Positions 60,223-64,000 of a stretch of 64,000 nt of DNA are shown here, one piece after another; position 1 is the stretch's first letter; each line of letters begins with the position of its first letter. The stretch lies in contig NZ_SRUU01000008.1 in assembly GCF_004791585.1 (NCBI RefSeq), forward strand, positions 1 to 64,000. The letters run 5' to 3'. The translations under genes were made by a program, and so were the position numbers. The DNA is from Mesorhizobium sp. M1C.F.Ca.ET.210.01.1.1 (GTDB taxonomy: Bacteria > Pseudomonadota > Alphaproteobacteria > Rhizobiales > Rhizobiaceae). The notes beneath the pieces are model-generated. The model did no database searches. It saw only the letters and a program-made list of their open reading frames with translations, and had not been told where the DNA came from.

Positions 60223-63200
60223 ACGCCATCTCCTCCTGGTCGATCCGCAATCCGGTTCCGACCATCGTGCTGTTCCTGTCGCTTGCGATCGCCGGCGTCT
60301 ATGGCTTCATGCATCTGCGCACCAACAACATGCCCGACATCGACCTGCCGACCGTCACCGTCACGGTGGCGCAACCGGGCGCGGCGCCGAGCGAAATGGA
60401 AGTCCAGGTTGCGCGGGTCATCGAGAACGCCGTGGCGACGCTCGAAGGCGTCGACGACGTCTCGACCTCGATCAGCGAGGGCTCGTCCGTCACCACGGTC
60501 GAATTCACGCTCGGCACCGATCCCGAGACCGCCACCAACGACGTCCGCAACGCGGTGTCCGGCGTGCAATCCAGCCTGCCGGCCGCCGCGCAGACACCGG
60601 TCGTGGCGAAGGTCAACGCCACCGGCAATTCCGTGCTGACCTTCGTCGTCGAGGCGCCGACCATGTCGCCCGATGCGCTGAGCTGGTACATCGACAATGA
60701 CGTCGCCAAGGTGCTGCTCGGCGTCGACGGCGTCTCCAAGATCACCCGCTCCGGCGGCGTCGACCGCGTCATCCGCGTCGAGCTCGATCCCGACCGCATG
60801 GCGGCGCTCGGCATCAGCGCCGGCGATGTCAGCCAGACGCTCGCCTCCAACAACGTCAACCAGCCCGGCGGCCGCGCCAATATCGGCGGCCAGGAGCAGT
60901 CGGTGCGCACGCTGGCCAGCGCCACGACCGTGGAAGCGTTGGCGGATACCCGCATCGCGCTGAGCGGCGCCGGTGACGTCAAGCTCTCCGATCTTGGCAC
61001 GGTCACCGACGGTTGGGAAAAGCCGCGCCAAGCGGCCTATCTCGACGGCAGGCAGGTCGTGGCCTTCAACGTCTACCGATCGGTCGGCTCGAGCGAGATC
61101 GACGTCGTCAAGGCCGCGCGCGCCGCGATCGCCGAGATGGGCGCCAAGACCACAAAGGCAAAATTCACCGAGGTCACCTCCTCATCCGGCTTCGTGAAGG
61201 AAAGCTATGATGCGGCCCTCGAGGCGCTCTGGCTCGGCGCCCTGCTCGCCGTCGGCGTCGTCTGGCTGTTCCTGCGCGACATCAGGGCGACGCTGGTGTC
61301 CGCGGTGGCGATGCCGCTGTCGCTGATCCCGACCTTCGCGGTGATGGCGGCCTTCGACATCTCGCTCAACAACATCACCTTGCTGGCGCTGTCGCTGGTG
61401 GTCGGCATCCTCGTCGACGACGCGATCGTCGAGATCGAGAACATCGTGCGCCACATGCGCCAGACCGGCGTCAGCGCCTATCAGGCGGCGATCGAGGCCG
61501 CAGACGAGATCGGGCTGGCCGTGGTGGCAACGACCGCGACCATCGTCGCCGCGTTCCTGCCGGTTGCCTTCATGCCCGGCATTCCCGGCAAATTCTTCTT
61601 CTCTTTCGCTGTCGCCGTCTGCGTGTCGGTACTGTTCTCGCTGCTGGTGGCGCGCATGCTCACCCCGCTGATGGGCGCCTATCTGGTGCGCGCCGGGGGA
61701 CACGACGATGACGACATGCCGGCCTGGGTGCCGACCTATCTCTGGCTGCTGCGCAAGGCGCTCGACCATCGTTGGATCACGCTCCTTGCCGGCATCGCCT
61801 TCTTCGCCGGCTCCATGGCGCTGGCGACCCGGCTTCCGACCGAATTCATGGCCGCCGCGGACCGCGGCCGCTCGATGATCTCCGTCGAGTTGCCGCCGGG
61901 CTCGACGATCGAGCAGACGACCGCCGTAGTGCAGGACATCACCAGACGGCTTGAAAAGGAGCCGGTTGTTGACGGCATCTTTGCCACCATCGGCACGGCG
62001 GCCTCGTCAGGCGGAGGGCCGAACCAGAGCTCGAGCTCGGCCGAAGTGCGCACGGCAACCGTCACCGTCAACCTCAAGCCGCGCGCCGAGCGCACGATGA
62101 GCCAGCAGGAATTCGAGGCGGAAGCCTCGCCCAAGCTGAACGACATCCCCGGCGCCCGCATCCAGTTTGGCGCCGACGGCTTCTCCGGTGCCAAGGTATC
62201 GATCACGCTGGTCGGCGACGACGGCGAGGCGCTTGAGAAGGCAAGCGATACCCTGGTCGAGCAGATGAAGTCGGTCCCCGGCCTCATCAACCCGACCTCG
62301 ACTGCCGCGACCACCAAGCCTGAACTGATCGTGCGCCCGGACAGCGCCAAGGCGGCCGAGCTCGGCGTCACGCCGACCGAGATTGCAGCCACGGTGAAGA
62401 TCGCCACCATCGGCGACACCGACACCAGCCTGGCCAAGTTCAACCTCGGCGACCGCCAGGTGTCGATCGTCGTCACCCTGCCCGACGGGGCCATCGACGA
62501 CCCGGACAAGCTTGCCGTCCTGCCGCTGACCGGCAGCAAGGGCACCGTGCCGCTCGGCGCTGTCGCCGATATCGGCTTCAACGCCGGGCCGAACAGCATC
62601 ACCCGGGTGGACCGCAGCCGCAGCGCCACGATAGAGGCCGACCTCTCCGGCCTGACGCTCGGCCAGGCGACAACGGCCATTCGCGCGCTGCCGGTCATGA
62701 AGAACCTGCCGCAGGGCGTGAACGAGTTGGCGCGCGGCGATGCCCAGCGCATGCAGGAACTGTTCTCGGGCTTTGCCACCGCGATCGCCGCCGGCATCCT
62801 GCTGATGTACCTGACGCTGGTGCTGCTCTTCCGCAGTTTCGTGCAGCCGGTGACCATCCTGGTCGCCCTTCCGCTCTCCGTCGGCGGCGCGCTGGGCTTT
62901 CTTCTCGTCACCGGCAAGGCGCTTGGCGTCTCGCCGCTGATCGGCATACTCATGCTGATGGGCATTGCGGCCAAGAACTCGATCCTGCTCGTCGAATATG
63001 CCCTGGTCGCGGAGAAGGAGCATGGCATGAGCCGCCTCGAGGCTCTGCTCGATGCCGCCCGCAAGCGTGCCCGGCCCATCGTCATGACATCGATCGCCAT
63101 GGGCGCCGGCATGCTGCCGATCGCGCTCGGCATCGGCGCGGACGCCGAGACGCGGGCGCCGATGGCGATCGCCGTGATCGGCGGACTCCTCTCCTCGACG

Positions 63201-63362
63201 GTGCTCAGCCTCGTCTACGTCCCGGTTGTCTACACCTTCATGGACGACATCCAGCGCTTCCTCGCCCGCCATCTCGGCAAGCTGTTGGTCGAAAGGCCCG
63301 GCAACGGCCAGGCAGCAACTGCAACTCCAGGGAAAGATCCGGCCGATGCAAATCCAGCCTAG
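60219..63362 (+). CDS. RND efflux permease (AcrB-like)
   Basis: A 1047-residue proton-driven trimeric pump. The proton-relay Asp pair is D400-D401 in GILVDDAIVEIENIVRH within helix four. Twelve helices are arranged in the usual two halves, each with a large periplasmic domain, and the N-terminus is MNAISSWSIRNPVPTIVLFL. Sequence and length fit the HAE family of hydrophobe/amphiphile exporters. Substrate unknown. It overlaps the adaptor gene by four bases. Confidence 0.95.
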   Translation: MNAISSWSIRNPVPTIVLFLSLAIAGVYGFMHLRTNNMPDIDLPTVTVTVAQPGAAPSEMEVQVARVIENAVATLEGVDDVSTSISEGSSVTTVEFTLGTDPETATNDVRNAVSGVQSSLPAAAQTPVVAKVNATGNSVLTFVVEAPTMSPDALSWYIDNDVAKVLLGVDGVSKITRSGGVDRVIRVELDPDRMAALGISAGDVSQTLASNNVNQPGGRANIGGQEQSVRTLASATTVEALADTRIALSGAGDVKLSDLGTVTDGWEKPRQAAYLDGRQVVAFNVYRSVGSSEIDVVKAARAAIAEMGAKTTKAKFTEVTSSSGFVKESYDAALEALWLGALLAVGVVWLFLRDIRATLVSAVAMPLSLIPTFAVMAAFDISLNNITLLALSLVVGILVDDAIVEIENIVRHMRQTGVSAYQAAIEAADEIGLAVVATTATIVAAFLPVAFMPGIPGKFFFSFAVAVCVSVLFSLLVARMLTPLMGAYLVRAGGHDDDDMPAWVPTYLWLLRKALDHRWITLLAGIAFFAGSMALATRLPTEFMAAADRGRSMISVELPPGSTIEQTTAVVQDITRRLEKEPVVDGIFATIGTAASSGGGPNQSSSSAEVRTATVTVNLKPRAERTMSQQEFEAEASPKLNDIPGARIQFGADGFSGAKVSITLVGDDGEALEKASDTLVEQMKSVPGLINPTSTAATTKPELIVRPDSAKAAELGVTPTEIAATVKIATIGDTDTSLAKFNLGDRQVSIVVTLPDGAIDDPDKLAVLPLTGSKGTVPLGAVADIGFNAGPNSITRVDRSRSATIEADLSGLTLGQATTAIRALPVMKNLPQGVNELARGDAQRMQELFSGFATAIAAGILLMYLTLVLLFRSFVQPVTILVALPLSVGGALGFLLVTGKALGVSPLIGILMLMGIAAKNSILLVEYALVAEKEHGMSRLEALLDAARKRARPIVMTSIAMGAGMLPIALGIGADAETRAPMAIAVIGGLLSSTVLSLVYVPVVYTFMDDIQRFLARHLGKLLVERPGNGQAATATPGKDPADANPA

Positions 63363-63491
63363 TCATACTGTTTCGCTGGGCAGGCCACGCCGGCTCGCGG
63401 CCTCGACCGGACTAGCGTGTGCCAAGCAGGATTCTGGGCAGGATACGGGCGGGGCGCAAGCCACAGCCACTCAGCAATAAGGGTTTCTCTG

Positions 63492-64000
63492 ATGACAGGT
63501 TTCGAACGCGGTCTCGCGACCGCGAAGGGGCTGCTTTTGCCCGTCTTTGCAGCCGCTCTCCTCTCCGGCTGTGTCGTCGGTCCAGACTATCGCACGCCCT
63601 TGTTGGCCGTGCCGGCGACCTGGAGCGACCGGAAGGTGACAAATCCGACCAAGCCGGCGCAGTTGTCGAAATGGTGGCTGACGCTGCGCGATCGCGAGCT
63701 CAATGCCCTGGTCGAGGAGGCCGTTGCCGGTAATCTGGATGTGGCTACGGCCAAGGCCAAGATCCGCGAGGCGCGCGCGAGCTACCGCCAAAGCGCGGGT
63801 GCATTGCTACCGTCGCTGGACGGTTCCGCGTCGGCCACGCGTAACAAGTCGGCCGCGACCACTTCAGGCTCGAACTCCGTCTATAGCGAATATCAGGCTG
63901 GATTTGACGCCAGTTGGGAACTTGACCTCTTCGGCGCCAACCACAGAGCTGTCGAGGCCGCACGCTATGGCCTGGACGCTTCGGAAGAAGAACTCCGCTC
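63492..64000 (+). CDS. Outer-membrane efflux factor (OprM/NodT type), 5' part
   Basis: An open frame from ATG 63492 runs past the window end without a stop; about 169 residues are visible. The signal peptide ends in the lipobox LSGC (Cys27), followed by VVGPDYRTP, the usual start of OprM-family lipoproteins. The first helical barrel segment ARASYRQSAGALLPSLDGSA and FDASWELDLFG follow. It completes the adaptor-pump-channel operon, 129 bp after the permease. AAGGG lies ten bases before the ATG. Confidence 0.92.
   Translation, partial: MTGFERGLATAKGLLLPVFAAALLSGCVVGPDYRTPLLAVPATWSDRKVTNPTKPAQLSKWWLTLRDRELNALVEEAVAGNLDVATAKAKIREARASYRQSAGALLPSLDGSASATRNKSAATTSGSNSVYSEYQAGFDASWELDLFGANHRAVEAARYGLDASEEELR

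Overview
The window is GC-rich chromosomal DNA from an alphaproteobacterium of the Rhizobiales. Mesorhizobium or a close relative is most likely. This is inferred from gene content (glycine-riboswitch gcvTHP, a Cpa/Tad pilus operon, class I PhaC, Aap-type ABC genes, the yidD/NifU-like/folE/hisI neighbourhood) and from several families of short palindromic intergenic repeats typical of these genomes. No insertion sequence, prophage, integrase or CRISPR array was seen. Nearly all of it is ordinary core or accessory chromosome.

Layout. 1-3.6 kb: tail of a class III alcohol dehydrogenase, a YaiI-type protein, a DUF1345 membrane protein, then a cytochrome b / Tat-exported molybdenum oxidoreductase pair and a GNAT acetyltransferase. 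3.6-8.3 kb: a tandem glycine riboswitch and gcvT-gcvH-gcvP. 8.3-18 kb: a membrane diguanylate cyclase, then a minus-strand Tad/Cpa operon (cpaB, cpaC, small lipoprotein, cpaE, cpaF, tadB, tadC, TPR lipoprotein) that has no pilin, prepilin peptidase or minor pilin genes here. 18-24.9 kb: parE, a FUSC exporter, a DUF2336 protein, and a MaoC dehydratase with a CoA-ester lyase. 24.9-30 kb: a membrane methyltransferase facing a TetR regulator with a clear twin operator, flavin reductase and nitroreductase, a secreted unknown, and an acyltransferase. 30-38.6 kb: thrS, a methyltransferase, a class D beta-lactamase, yidD, a GcvA-like LysR regulator, a NifU-like scaffold, folE, hisI and a patatin-like hydrolase. 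38.6-48.4 kb: recJ, a DUF6434 gene, glpX, hom, an AlaC-type aminotransferase, a small lipoprotein, phaC and an M15 peptidase.

48.4-55.7 kb: a large inverted-repeat element, tRNA-Glu(TTC), and a LysR / cystathionine beta-lyase / Aap-like ABC cluster whose ATPase gene is broken by two indels. This is followed by a DUF1127 gene with a perfect CRP-type box. 55.7-64 kb: a two-component system divergent from a Spy-like periplasmic protein, followed by an RND efflux adaptor, pump and the start of its outer-membrane factor, which runs off the window.

The points most worth a second look are regulatory and structural. They are the twin TetR operator over a consensus promoter (25651-25691), 10-bp phased repeats upstream of the response regulator (57961-57999), the perfect TGTGA-N6-TCACA site (55415-55430), two dispersed repeat families, the apparent frameshifts in the ABC ATPase and beta-lactamase genes, and the small lipoprotein in the CpaD position. 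I did not find a convincing wholly new multi-gene system.
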